DNA of 64,000 bases, taken from contig NZ_QXGJ01000005.1 in NCBI RefSeq assembly GCF_003952005.1, positions 165,097 through 229,096 on the forward strand, given 5' to 3'. The first letter of the stretch is position 1; each line of letters begins with the position of its first letter. The notes under the pieces were generated by a model. The model made no database searches. It saw only the letters and a program-made list of their open reading frames with translations, and had not been told where the DNA came from. Below are positions 9,720 to 17,821 of the stretch, in pieces. Position numbers and translations under genes: made by a program. The DNA comes from Bifidobacterium callimiconis. Its GTDB lineage: Bacteria; Actinomycetota; Actinomycetes; Actinomycetales; Bifidobacteriaceae.

Positions 9720-10793
9720 ATGTCATCAGATACAGTGAACACCGCTGAGCAGTACGCCGCCGCCGAGGCCAACGCCGAGGCGAAGGTCGGGCGCACCCTT
9801 CCGGACCGTCTCGATATCCCGGAGATCAAGGGCGAGATGGTGCAGCTGCGTCCCGCAACCATCGAGGATCTGACTCAGATGGACGAGCTTCAGGCGTTCT
9901 ACAACGCATCCGGCATCACCGGCAAGGACGAGCAGGCGGAACACGCCCTGGTCCACACGTGGGTCGGTCGTTCCGTCGCCTGGGGCAAAGGACAGTCGCC
10001 CGCCGAATCCGGCGTGGGAGACCCCGAATCCCGTCGCACCATCGCATGGTCCGTGCTCGCCGACTCCAACCCCGACGATGACAATCCCGACGACCGCAGC
10101 AAGGTCATCGGCATGATCTTCCTGATCGACATCGACAGCTGGGCCAAATCCGCCCGCATCCAGGTGATGCTCGGCAAGGACTACCGCGGCCGCGGCTACT
10201 CGCGCGACGCCATGCCCCGCGTCATGACCTACGGATTCGCCCCCGAACCCGCCGGACTCGGCCTGCACCGCATCTGGGTGGCCGTGCCCGAAAAGAACAC
10301 ACGCTCGCTGAGCGTCTACCAGTCGCTCGGCTTCATGCTCGAAGGCACGTCCCGCCACGCACTGTGGGACGACGCCAACCAGCGTTACCAGGACCAGATC
10401 GTCCTCGGCACGCTCGTCGACGAATACGATCCGATCCGTTCGCTCGACGCGTTCGGCATGCATCTGATCGAAGACAACCCCGGAGTGCGCGAGGCGTTGG
10501 CCGCGCGCGAACACTCGCTCGCCATCGAAGTCAATCAGGGCGGCGAAAATGAGACCGACAGCGAACGTCGTGAAGAAAACGGTATGATGAGCGGGCTCGC
10601 CAACCTGATTCTGGGTGACGACGACGAAGGCAGGACGACGCACGGCAAGGGCGGCACCGGCAAGGCCGGCAAGACCGCGAGCGACGAGCAGACCGTGTGG
10701 CCGTATTCCAACCGTGACGAAGAAGGAGCCGAACGGTCGAAGCGCGCCTGGTGGCGCAACCTGGGCAACCGTTCGCGAGGGAGTGATAAATGA
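9720..10793 (+). CDS. GNAT-family N-acetyltransferase
   Basis: A 357-residue protein with one GNAT domain (about residues 40-225). The acetyl-CoA pyrophosphate loop is seen as KDYRGRGYSRDAM, followed by GLHRIWVAVPEKNTRSLSVYQSLGF, the usual last strand and helix of RimJ/RimL-like enzymes. The C-terminal 110 residues are charged and probably disordered. GAGAAAG lies 6 nt before the ATG at 9720; an in-frame ATG at 9705 would add five residues. It overlaps the DUF2469 gene by 4 bp. Acceptor unknown, perhaps a protein N-terminus or an amine. Confidence 0.75.
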   Translation: MSSDTVNTAEQYAAAEANAEAKVGRTLPDRLDIPEIKGEMVQLRPATIEDLTQMDELQAFYNASGITGKDEQAEHALVHTWVGRSVAWGKGQSPAESGVGDPESRRTIAWSVLADSNPDDDNPDDRSKVIGMIFLIDIDSWAKSARIQVMLGKDYRGRGYSRDAMPRVMTYGFAPEPAGLGLHRIWVAVPEKNTRSLSVYQSLGFMLEGTSRHALWDDANQRYQDQIVLGTLVDEYDPIRSLDAFGMHLIEDNPGVREALAAREHSLAIEVNQGGENETDSERREENGMMSGLANLILGDDDEGRTTHGKGGTGKAGKTASDEQTVWPYSNRDEEGAERSKRAWWRNLGNRSRGSDK

Positions 10794-11104
10794 GCGCTGA
10801 AGATCTCGACAACTACGAGACCGATGCGGAACTGGCGTTGTATCGCGAATACCGCGATGTGATCAAACTGTTCACCTACGTGGTGGAGACCGAACGACGC
10901 TTCTACCTGGCCAACAAGGTGGACTTCAACGTGCGCTCGGCCGGGCAGGACGTGTACTTCGACGTGCAGCTCACCGACGCGTGGGTGTGGGACGTGTACC
11001 GCCCCAGCCGATTCGTGACCAACGTCCGCATCGTCACGTTCAAGGACGTGAACGTCGAGGAGGTTCAGAAGACCGACATCGACATCCCCGACGACATCAG
11101 CTGA
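10790..11104 (+). CDS. DUF2469 family protein
   Basis: A 104-residue protein of the actinobacteria-specific DUF2469 family, marked by MSAEDLDNYETDAELALYRE and ETERRFYLANKV. Function is unknown; in mycobacteria its homologue lies in the lepB-rnhB neighbourhood, and here lepB-rnhB are 3.3 kb downstream with a flavoprotein gene and rplS between. ATGA overlap with the acetyltransferase gene implies coupled translation. A strong terminator follows. Confidence 0.9.
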   Translation: MSAEDLDNYETDAELALYREYRDVIKLFTYVVETERRFYLANKVDFNVRSAGQDVYFDVQLTDAWVWDVYRPSRFVTNVRIVTFKDVNVEEVQKTDIDIPDDIS

Positions 11105-11129
11105 CGCTGTTGCGCCGATCGATCGCCTC

Positions 11130-11159
11130 GCGCCGGAACCCTTTTTCAGGTTCCGGCGC
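11130..11159. terminator. Terminator after DUF2469
   Basis: Perfect 11-bp stem GCGCCGGAACC / GGTTCCGGCGC with an 8-nt loop, followed by GTTGTGTATTT. Confidence 0.8.
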
Positions 11160-11362
11160 GTTGTGTATTTCCGCCGCTTTTCCCATCGCTCTCCCGCAAA
11201 GAATATGTGTGCACATTCGTGATGTGCGGTTCGTCTCCCGGGATTGCAGTAGAGTGGTGCCGCTTTGAGTTTATGCGCATGCACAGGCGTGCATGGATAC
11301 GCATGACATGCATGATCTGCACGAGCAGACACCACGAAAACGCATCTGTAAGGGAGTATGAC

Positions 11363-12985
11363 GTGGCAGAAAAGAAGTCGGTTGTGATCATCGGCGGTGG
11401 CCCGGCCGGTCTGACCGCGGCCTGGGAGCTCATCAAGGATGGCGGCTCCGAAAACTACGACGTGACCGTGCTGGAGTCCAGCCGTGAATTCGGCGGCATC
11501 TCCCGCACCGTGAAGCACAACGGCAACCGCATGGACATCGGCGGCCACCGTTTCTTCTCCAAGGACGAGCGCATCATGGACTGGTGGAAGAACGTCCTGC
11601 CGCTGCAGGGCGCCCCCAGCTACGACGACAAGAAGCTCGGACGACACCACGACCTCGAGCCCGGCGGCCCCGACCCCGAAGTCACCGACGAAGTGATGCT
11701 CAAGCGCCACCGCGTCTCCCGCATCTTCTACGGCGGCCGATTCTTCGACTACCCGATCTCGCTCAAGCCCGCCACCTTCAAGGCCATGGGCTTCGTCGTC
11801 ACCATGCAGGCCGGCTTCAGCTACCTCAAGTCCATCTTCCACAAGCTTCCCGAAGACAACCTCGAGAACTTCTACATCAACCGCTTCGGCCGCAAGCTCT
11901 ACTCCATGTTCTTCGAAGGCTACACCGAAAAGCTCTGGGGACGTCACCCCTCCCAGATCTCCGCCGACTGGGGCGCCCAGCGCGTCAAGGGACTCTCCAT
12001 CCTCGGCGTCCTCAAGAACGCCTTCTCCAAGCTGCTGCCCAAGAAGCGCAGCAACAAGGAAGTCGAAACCTCCCTCATCGAAGAGTTCTGGTACCCCAAG
12101 TACGGTCCCGGCCAGCTCTGGGAGACCGTCGAACGCAACTGTGAGCAGGCCGGCGTGCACGTCCTCACCGACGCCACCGTCGTCGAAGTCCGCCAGAACG
12201 CCGGACGCATCTCCTCCGTCGTCTACGCCGACTCCGAAGGCAACCGCACCGAACTCACCGCCGACCAGTTCATCTCCTCCATGCCCGTCAAGGACCTCGT
12301 CAACGCCCTCGACGCCGCCACCAAGGACGAAACCGCCGAACCGGCCGCTCAGACCGCCGTCGTCCCCGCCGACATGAAGCACATCGCCAACGGCCTGCCC
12401 TACCGCGACTTCGTCACCGTCGGCCTCCTCGTCAAGCGACTCCGCCTGCGCAACACCACCAACATCCCCACCCTCGGCAACCCGCCCATCGTCCCCGACT
12501 GCTGGATCTACGTCCAGGACCCCGGCTTCACCGTCGGCCGCATCCAGGTCTTCAACAACTGGAGCCCCTACCTGGTCCAGGACGTCGACGACACCGTCTG
12601 GATCGGCCTCGAATACTTCTGCGACGAAGGCGACCGCTTCTGGAACATGAGCGAAGACGAATGCATCAAATTCGCCATCAACGAAATGGTCCGCATGAAG
12701 GTCATCGCCAGCCCCAACGACGTCCTCGACACCCACCGCGAAAAGGTCAAGAAGGCCTACCCCGCCTACTTCGACACCTACTCCCAGATGGACGAACTCG
12801 TCGAATACCTCGACTCCTTCGGCAACCTCTACTGCGTCGGCCGCAACGGCCAGCACCACTACAACAACATGGACCACTCCATGGGCACCGCCATCGAAGC
12901 CGTCGGCAACATCAAGTCCGGCCGCACCTCCAAGCGGAATGTGTGGAACGTAAACACCGAAAAGTCCTACCACGAAGAAAAGTAA
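11363..12985 (+). CDS. FAD-dependent oxidoreductase (amine oxidase / UDP-galactopyranose mutase-like)
   Basis: A 540-residue flavoprotein. The N-terminal VVIIGGGPAGLTAAWEL is the FAD-binding Rossmann motif; FGGISRTV and IGGHRFFSKD follow as in flavin-containing amine oxidases and UDP-galactopyranose-mutase-like proteins, and the C-terminal MDHSMGTAIEAV is the second FAD contact. Homologues often lie in polysaccharide loci, but no such genes adjoin here, so the substrate is open. The GTG start at 11363 is preferred because AGGGAG stands 6 nt before it; an overlapping ATG at 11358 is in another frame. A large hairpin begins at the stop codon. Confidence 0.75.
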   Translation: MAEKKSVVIIGGGPAGLTAAWELIKDGGSENYDVTVLESSREFGGISRTVKHNGNRMDIGGHRFFSKDERIMDWWKNVLPLQGAPSYDDKKLGRHHDLEPGGPDPEVTDEVMLKRHRVSRIFYGGRFFDYPISLKPATFKAMGFVVTMQAGFSYLKSIFHKLPEDNLENFYINRFGRKLYSMFFEGYTEKLWGRHPSQISADWGAQRVKGLSILGVLKNAFSKLLPKKRSNKEVETSLIEEFWYPKYGPGQLWETVERNCEQAGVHVLTDATVVEVRQNAGRISSVVYADSEGNRTELTADQFISSMPVKDLVNALDAATKDETAEPAAQTAVVPADMKHIANGLPYRDFVTVGLLVKRLRLRNTTNIPTLGNPPIVPDCWIYVQDPGFTVGRIQVFNNWSPYLVQDVDDTVWIGLEYFCDEGDRFWNMSEDECIKFAINEMVRMKVIASPNDVLDTHREKVKKAYPAYFDTYSQMDELVEYLDSFGNLYCVGRNGQHHYNNMDHSMGTAIEAVGNIKSGRTSKRNVWNVNTEKSYHEEK

Positions 12986-13086
12986 AAAGTGAATGACGGA
13001 GTGTCAACGGCCTTTCCTCAGGCTTGAAGTACCTTTGTACGTCTGCGCCTTCGGACGGCCGTTGACACACGCGTCATTCACTTTTT
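12985..13086. repeat. 102-bp long hairpin (terminator or MITE-like)
   Basis: The outer arms AAAAAGTGAATGAC / GTCATTCACTTTTT and inner arms GTGTCAACGGCC / GGCCGTTGACAC pair perfectly, separated by a 3/4-nt internal loop, around a 44-nt apex. It begins at the last base of the flavoprotein stop codon. The T-rich distal end makes it a plausible bidirectional terminator. Confidence 0.8.
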
Positions 13087-13142
13087 ACAGGTCCTTCGGA
13101 CGGGGCGTAATTCGCCTTGCACCTTCGGTCGGAGATGCCGGC

Positions 13143-13280
13143 TTCCCCTTGAGGGGCCGAGCCGTAAAGAAAACGCCAGAGGCGTTTTTAGGCGAGGGCG
13201 AGCCGACAGGCGAGCGATGAAGGCGCGGTCGGAGACCGTCCGCCCTTGCGGGACGCTGTCGGCGAAGCCGACTGATGAGG
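13143..13280 (+). repeat. Type C composite repeat
   Basis: Starts with CCCCTTGAGGGG, then GAGCCGTAAAGAAAACGCC with partner GGCGTTTTT, then GAGCCGACAGGCGAGC, and ends with a CTGTCGGC/GCCGAC hairpin and ACTGATGAGG. Part of the 557-bp gene-free stretch before rplS. Confidence 0.75.
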
Positions 13281-13303
13281 TGACCGACCTCGGACCCAAA
13301 TAC

Positions 13304-13345
13304 CATGCCGGACGAGCTGCGGTTCGTCCGGCATGCGCGTATAAT
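13304..13345 (+). promoter_or_regulatory. rplS promoter overlapped by a 12-bp inverted repeat
   Basis: TATAAT at 13340-13345 is a perfect -10. Immediately upstream, CATGCCGGACGA (13304-13315) and TCGTCCGGCATG (13324-13335) form a perfect inverted repeat covering the -35 region. It could be an operator or an upstream terminator. The resulting leader before rplS would be about 190 nt. Confidence 0.6.
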
Positions 13346-13542
13346 GGAAGAGTTGTGCCGAGACGGGGATTGCCGCATAGATTCGCGTCTCAACAGGTCC
13401 AGACCTTCGCGATCGGATCGGCACGCTCCCCGAGGGCAGACCCGACGGGATACCGAATTTTGGAGGATGTTGCCGGCGGCACGAGCCGTGGCCCATCTTC
13501 CCCCGACTTGCGCTGATATGCGGCGGCAATGGAGGAAACATC

Positions 13543-13914
13543 ATGGTTAATGCCATCGAAGCGTTCGACGCCAAGCACCTGAAGCCGGCCGAGTCCATCC
13601 CGGCTTTCCGTCCCGGCGACACCGTCAAGGTGAACGTGAACATCAAGGAAGGCAACAACTCCCGTATCCAGGCGTTCCAGGGCGTGGTCATCGCTCGTCA
13701 GGGCGCCGGCGTGCGTGAGACCTTCGTGGTCCGCAAGATCAGCTTCGGCGTCGGTGTGGAGCGCCGCTTCCCGCTGCACTCCCCGGTCATCGACTCCATC
13801 GAGCTGGTCCGCAAGGGCAAGGTGCGTCGCGCCAAGCTGTACTACCTGCGCTCCCTGCGCGGCAAGGCCGCTCGTATCGTCGAGCGTCGCGACAACAGCC
13901 AGAAGGCCGCCTGA
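13543..13914 (+). CDS. rplS: 50S ribosomal protein L19
   Basis: A 123-residue L19, a large-subunit protein at the interface with the 30S subunit. [29 protein letters not shown] and [13 protein letters not shown] are conserved family segments, and the basic C-terminus [20 protein letters not shown] is typical. AATGGAGGAAAC precedes the ATG as ribosome binding site. It is transcribed alone, with its own promoter, a long leader and a perfect terminator after it. Confidence 0.97.
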   Translation: MVNAIEAFDAKHLKPAESIPAFRPGDTVKVNVNIKEGNNSRIQAFQGVVIARQGAGVRETFVVRKISFGVGVERRFPLHSPVIDSIELVRKGKVRRAKLYYLRSLRGKAARIVERRDNSQKAA

Positions 13915-13970
13915 GTTCAGGCTCCTTCCGCGCATCGCGCGCAGCGCGTAGCGTTGCAGCAATAAGCGAT

Positions 13971-14010
13971 AGAAGGCCCGGAACCTCCCCAACGAGGTTC
14001 CGGGCCTTCT
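13971..14010. terminator. Terminator after rplS
   Basis: Perfect 17-bp stem (AGAAGGCCCGGAACCTC / GAGGTTCCGGGCCTTCT) with a 6-nt loop, followed by CGTATTTCCTTT. Confidence 0.88.
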
Positions 14011-14317
14011 CGTATTTCCTTTGTGCTCCCTCCGAGGGAGGGAGCTGTCCGACGAAGTCGGACTGAGGGAGGGTACAACCGGTCCGCTCCGGGATCCCTC
14101 CCTCTGTCACGACGGGCCGTGACATCTCCCTCCCTTGGAGGGAGAACTCTCGTTGGCGTCTCTTGGTTTTAGGCCTTCGTGTATTTCCTTTGTGCTCCCT
14201 CCGAGGGAGGGAGCTGTCCGACAGAGTCGGGCTGAGGGAGGGTGCGGCCGGTTTGCTTTGGGATCCCTCCCTCTGTCATGGCGGGCCGTGACATCTCCCT
14301 CCCTTGGAGGGAGAACT
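14011..14317. repeat. Two head-to-head pairs of type A repeats in a 169-bp tandem duplication
   Basis: Copies at 14023-14073 (forward), 14096-14147 (reverse), 14192-14242 (forward) and 14265-14316 (reverse). Each pair is an inverted couple and the whole pair, with its TTTCCTTTGTGCTC lead-in, is duplicated 169 bp downstream. This makes up most of the 495 bp between rplS and lepB. Confidence 0.85.
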
Positions 14318-14409
14318 CGCGTTGTCCGGTTGGCCGCTTACGGAACACGGAAAACCGACGCGGTAGAATCTGAACAGCCGTACGAATTGACATAAGGGGA
14401 ACACCGCAT

Positions 14410-15063
14410 ATGACCGGCATCCAGACGGATCACACCAATCAGACACCAGCGGAATCCGAACGCATGACCCTGCGCGATCTGCTCGTCTGGGCCGGCATTC
14501 CGCTCATCATCGTGCTGCTGCTCCGTCTGTTCGTCATCGGCGTATACGTCATCCCATCCGCGTCGATGGCCACCACGCTGCAGGTGGGCGACCGCGTCGT
14601 CGCCAGCAAACTCACCCCGAAATTCTTCGCCGTCAAACGCGGCGACATCGTCATCTTCAAAGACCCGAACAACTGGCTAGGTGAAACCACCTCCAGCGAT
14701 CTGCTCATCAAACGCGTGATCGGCCTGCCCGGTGACACCGTGGCCTGCGCCGGCGCCGGACAGCCCGTCACCGTCAACGGCCACGCGATCGACGACAGCG
14801 AATTCATCCGCGCCGGCGTGAACCCCAGCGACTACGAATTCAACGTCACTGTAACCGCCGGCCACCTGTTCGTTATGGGCGACAACCGTTCCAATTCTGC
14901 CGACTCCCGCGTGCACCAAGGCGACGGCGACCACGGACTCGTACCGATCAACGACGTGCAAAGCGTGGCGCTCGCCGTCTACTGGCCGATCTCGCACTGG
15001 AATATTCTGAACAGACCCGACGATGCGTTCGCCAACGTCGGGGGAGTGGAAGGAGCGAAGTAA
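14410..15063 (+). CDS. lepB: Signal peptidase I
   Basis: A 217-residue type I signal peptidase that cleaves signal peptides from secreted proteins at the outer face of the membrane. One N-terminal membrane segment (LLVWAGIPLIIVLLLRLFVI) is followed by box B, VIPSASMATTL, with catalytic Ser52, box D, LIKRVIGLPGD, with general-base Lys101, and box E, GHLFVMGDNRSNSADSR. The TAA stop overlaps the rnhB start (TAATG), so the two are co-transcribed, an arrangement common in actinobacteria. Confidence 0.95.
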   Translation: MTGIQTDHTNQTPAESERMTLRDLLVWAGIPLIIVLLLRLFVIGVYVIPSASMATTLQVGDRVVASKLTPKFFAVKRGDIVIFKDPNNWLGETTSSDLLIKRVIGLPGDTVACAGAGQPVTVNGHAIDDSEFIRAGVNPSDYEFNVTVTAGHLFVMGDNRSNSADSRVHQGDGDHGLVPINDVQSVALAVYWPISHWNILNRPDDAFANVGGVEGAK

Positions 15064-15887
15064 TGGCTACCGTCGTCCCGCGTCTGGCCCCCACGCTCGA
15101 CCGCGAAAAAGCCTTGGCCCGCAAACGATACTCGCTGATCGTCGGATTCGACGAGGTCGGCCGCGGATCGCTCGCCGGCCCCGCCATGGTGGGCGCCGCC
15201 GCACTGCTCACACGCGACATCGACGACTGGACCGTACCCACCGGCGTGGCCGACTCCAAAATGCTCACCGAAGTGCGCCGCCAGTCGCTGCTCGAACCAC
15301 TCAAGACATGGTCCGCCGCATGGGCCGTGGGCTCGGTGAGCGCCCGCGAGATCGACGAATGGGGCATCGTCTACGCGCTGGGCGTGGCCGCCGTGCGCGC
15401 GCTCAACGAAATCGAAACCATGCTGATCACCGGCGACCACACCGATCTGGGCGTCGGCACCGCCGTGGCCAAGGCCGTAAGCCGTCAGGGTATCTCGCCC
15501 GCATGGCATGGCACGATCGGCGATATCGGCGGCGAAGAGCCCGACGTGCGGCTCAAGGCCGACGAACTGCGCGTGGCCGGCATCCTCGACGGTCCGAACG
15601 ACTACATCACGCCCGTCGTCAACTCGTTCGACGCGCCGGAACTGCTCAAGCCGATCGCCATGACCACCGTGGTCAAAGGCGACCGACAGTGCGCCAGCGT
15701 AGCCGCCGCCGCGGTGATCGCCAAAGTGACGCGCGACCATCTGATCGAGGATCTGGCCGCCGCCCATCCCGAATACGAGGCGTACGGCTGGGCCAGCAAC
15801 AAGGGATACGGGTCGGTGCCACACCGCGCCGCCATCGCCAAACACGGCCCCACCGAATACCACCGCACCACCTGGCACCTGTGCTGA
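15063..15887 (+). CDS. rnhB: Ribonuclease HII
   Basis: A 274-residue RNase HII that removes ribonucleotides and RNA from RNA-DNA hybrids. VGFDEVGRGSLAGP carries the first Asp-Glu pair of the DEDD metal site and the GRG substrate-sensing motif, and VKGDRQCASVAAAAVIAKVTRD carries the later conserved region. It starts inside the lepB stop codon. Confidence 0.95.
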   Translation: MATVVPRLAPTLDREKALARKRYSLIVGFDEVGRGSLAGPAMVGAAALLTRDIDDWTVPTGVADSKMLTEVRRQSLLEPLKTWSAAWAVGSVSAREIDEWGIVYALGVAAVRALNEIETMLITGDHTDLGVGTAVAKAVSRQGISPAWHGTIGDIGGEEPDVRLKADELRVAGILDGPNDYITPVVNSFDAPELLKPIAMTTVVKGDRQCASVAAAAVIAKVTRDHLIEDLAAAHPEYEAYGWASNKGYGSVPHRAAIAKHGPTEYHRTTWHLC

Positions 15888-15935
15888 AGGGTGGGACGGC
15901 TGGCGGCTGGCAACCGGAGGCCGGCAGCGGAGAAT

Positions 15936-16108
15936 ATCCCTCCCTCGGTGTGGTGGAAGGAAGTGAATCCCTCCCTCAAAGGAAGTGAATCCCTCCCTCA
16001 GTCCGGCTGTGCCGGACAGCTCCCTCCCTCGGAGGGAGCACACCCCTAATGACCTCGTGCTCCCTCCGTGGGAGGGAGCTGGCGCGCACCAGCGCGACTG
16101 AGGGAGGG
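15936..16108. repeat. Type A repeats with three short tandem fragments
   Basis: Fragments with GGAAGTGAATCCCTCCCTC repeat at about 15937-15990, followed by an intact reverse copy (15991-16041) and forward copy (16057-16108). It fills the gap between rnhB and dapE. Confidence 0.8.
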
Positions 16109-16186
16109 ATCCCATCCCCATAACGTCATACGTCATATGCGGACGAACACACCTTCCCGCCCGCCACTGCCGTTACCATGGGGCGT

Positions 16187-17389
16187 ATGACGATTGAGCT
16201 TGGATTCGACGCGAACGCCTCCCGCAACGAGGCCCTCAACGCGCTGCTGGAACAGATCATGAACGAATACTCGGTGAGCGACAGCGAAGGTCCGCTCGCC
16301 GACGCCGTGGAACGCTACCTGAACGCGCTGCCGCACCTCACCGTGCACCGTCACGGCGACACCGTGGTCGCGTCCACCGAATACGGCAAACCCCAGCGCG
16401 TGCTGCTGGCCGGACACATCGACACCGTGCCCGTGATCGACAACTTCCCGCCGCGCTGGCTGCAGCCCGGCGACCCGCTCATCCGCGCCGAAATCGCCGA
16501 AAACAATTCCGGCGAGCGCGTGCTGTGGGGTCGCGGCGCCACCGATATGAAGCCGTCCGACGCAGTGATGCTCTATCTGGCCGCCACGCTCACCGAAGAC
16601 GCGACCAACTACGATCTGACTTACATCTTCTACGATCACGAGGAGGTGGAGGCGTCGAAGAATGGTCTGCGCAAGGTGGTGGAAACCCATCCCGACTGGG
16701 TGCGCGGTGACTTCGCGATCATCGGCGAACCCACCAGCTGCGGCATCGAGGGCGGCTGCAACGGCACGATCCGCTTCGACGTGATCTGCCATGGCGTGGC
16801 CGCGCACTCCGCCCGCGCGTGGATGGGCAGCAACGCCATCCACAAGGCCGCCGAAGTGCTCAACCGGCTCAACGCGTATGAGCCAGCCACCGTGAACGTG
16901 GACGGACTCGACTACCGCGAGGGACTGAACGCCACGCTCATCAACGGCGGCAAGGGCACCAACGTGATCCCCGACGAATGCCGCATCCACGTGAACTACC
17001 GTTTCGCGCCCGACAAGACGCTCGCCGAGGCCAAGGCGCTGATGATCGGCGCGGACGCAGGCGCGGAGCTCGGCAACGGAGAACACACGGCTACGGCCGG
17101 CGTGTTCGAGGGCTTCGGCATCGAGATGAAGGACGAGTCGCCGTCCGCCCGTCCCGGCATGGACACGCCGCTCGCGCAGTCGCTGGCCGCGCTCGTGCGC
17201 GAACGCACCGGTCGTGATCCGCTCGCCAAGCTCGGCTGGACCGACGTGGCGCGCTTCTCGCAGCTCGGCATCCCCGCCGTGAACCTGGGCGCCGGCGATC
17301 CGCTGCTCGCGCACAAGCATGACGAGCAGATCCCCGAATCGCAGCTCACCACGCTCGCCGACATCCTCGAGGAGTGGCTGCGCCGTTGA
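16187..17389 (+). CDS. dapE: Succinyl-diaminopimelate desuccinylase (M20 peptidase family)
   Basis: A 400-residue zinc enzyme of lysine and meso-diaminopimelate synthesis that hydrolyses N-succinyl-LL-diaminopimelate. Metal ligands are seen in LLAGHIDTVP (His, Asp), WGRGATDMK, FYDHEEVE (Glu-Glu) and IGEPTS; the dimerisation lid follows at GVAAHSARAWMG. It matches the actinobacterial DapE type. A TACCAT -10-like hexamer ends 7 nt before the ATG at 16187, suggesting a leaderless transcript from that start; an ATG at 16178 would add three residues. It stands alone. Confidence 0.85.
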   Translation: MTIELGFDANASRNEALNALLEQIMNEYSVSDSEGPLADAVERYLNALPHLTVHRHGDTVVASTEYGKPQRVLLAGHIDTVPVIDNFPPRWLQPGDPLIRAEIAENNSGERVLWGRGATDMKPSDAVMLYLAATLTEDATNYDLTYIFYDHEEVEASKNGLRKVVETHPDWVRGDFAIIGEPTSCGIEGGCNGTIRFDVICHGVAAHSARAWMGSNAIHKAAEVLNRLNAYEPATVNVDGLDYREGLNATLINGGKGTNVIPDECRIHVNYRFAPDKTLAEAKALMIGADAGAELGNGEHTATAGVFEGFGIEMKDESPSARPGMDTPLAQSLAALVRERTGRDPLAKLGWTDVARFSQLGIPAVNLGAGDPLLAHKHDEQIPESQLTTLADILEEWLRR

Positions 17390-17821
17390 GGGAGGCCGTT
17401 AGAGGTCGTTAATCGCCAAGCGGATCGTCGAACACGCCGCTGTCGGGACGTTCGGCGATCCGTACGCGAGGCATGACAGCGGCCGCAGTGATGCAGTCGA
17501 GCTGTCCGCCGGACGGCATGCGCTCTGAAGTCATCGATAACGTCATCGAGACTATTCGGACACGCTGTCCGGCAGTTTGTGCCATACTTAAAGACGGTGG
17601 TTCTGCATTGCCACCGATGTGTGATGAACGTCGATCCCCTTCCGTGGCGCATGGACAACCACTTGACGCGCCGGAAGCGACGGTGTCCGTTCCTCGCAAA
17701 TGAAGACTTTTGTAGTGCCTGTGCAGTGGCGTGTTCGTACGCGGCCGTAGTGAGAGTGCGGTGTTGACAGACTGACGCAGGGTGGAACAAGGCGTGATGC
17801 AGCATGCCTTCAAGGAGAATC
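17390..17821 (+). other. Long gene-free leader of rne
   Basis: No credible gene is seen. CGGACA and TGTCCG form a small hairpin near 17556-17571, followed by CATACT near 17583, and a TTGACA lies at 17764-17769 without a good -10. RNase E genes are often autoregulated through long 5' leaders, so this stretch may hold such a leader; that is inference. Confidence 0.35.

Noticed and set aside
12993..13220. 75-codon frame after the flavoprotein gene
   Set aside because: Its first half is the long hairpin and the rest is a type C repeat.
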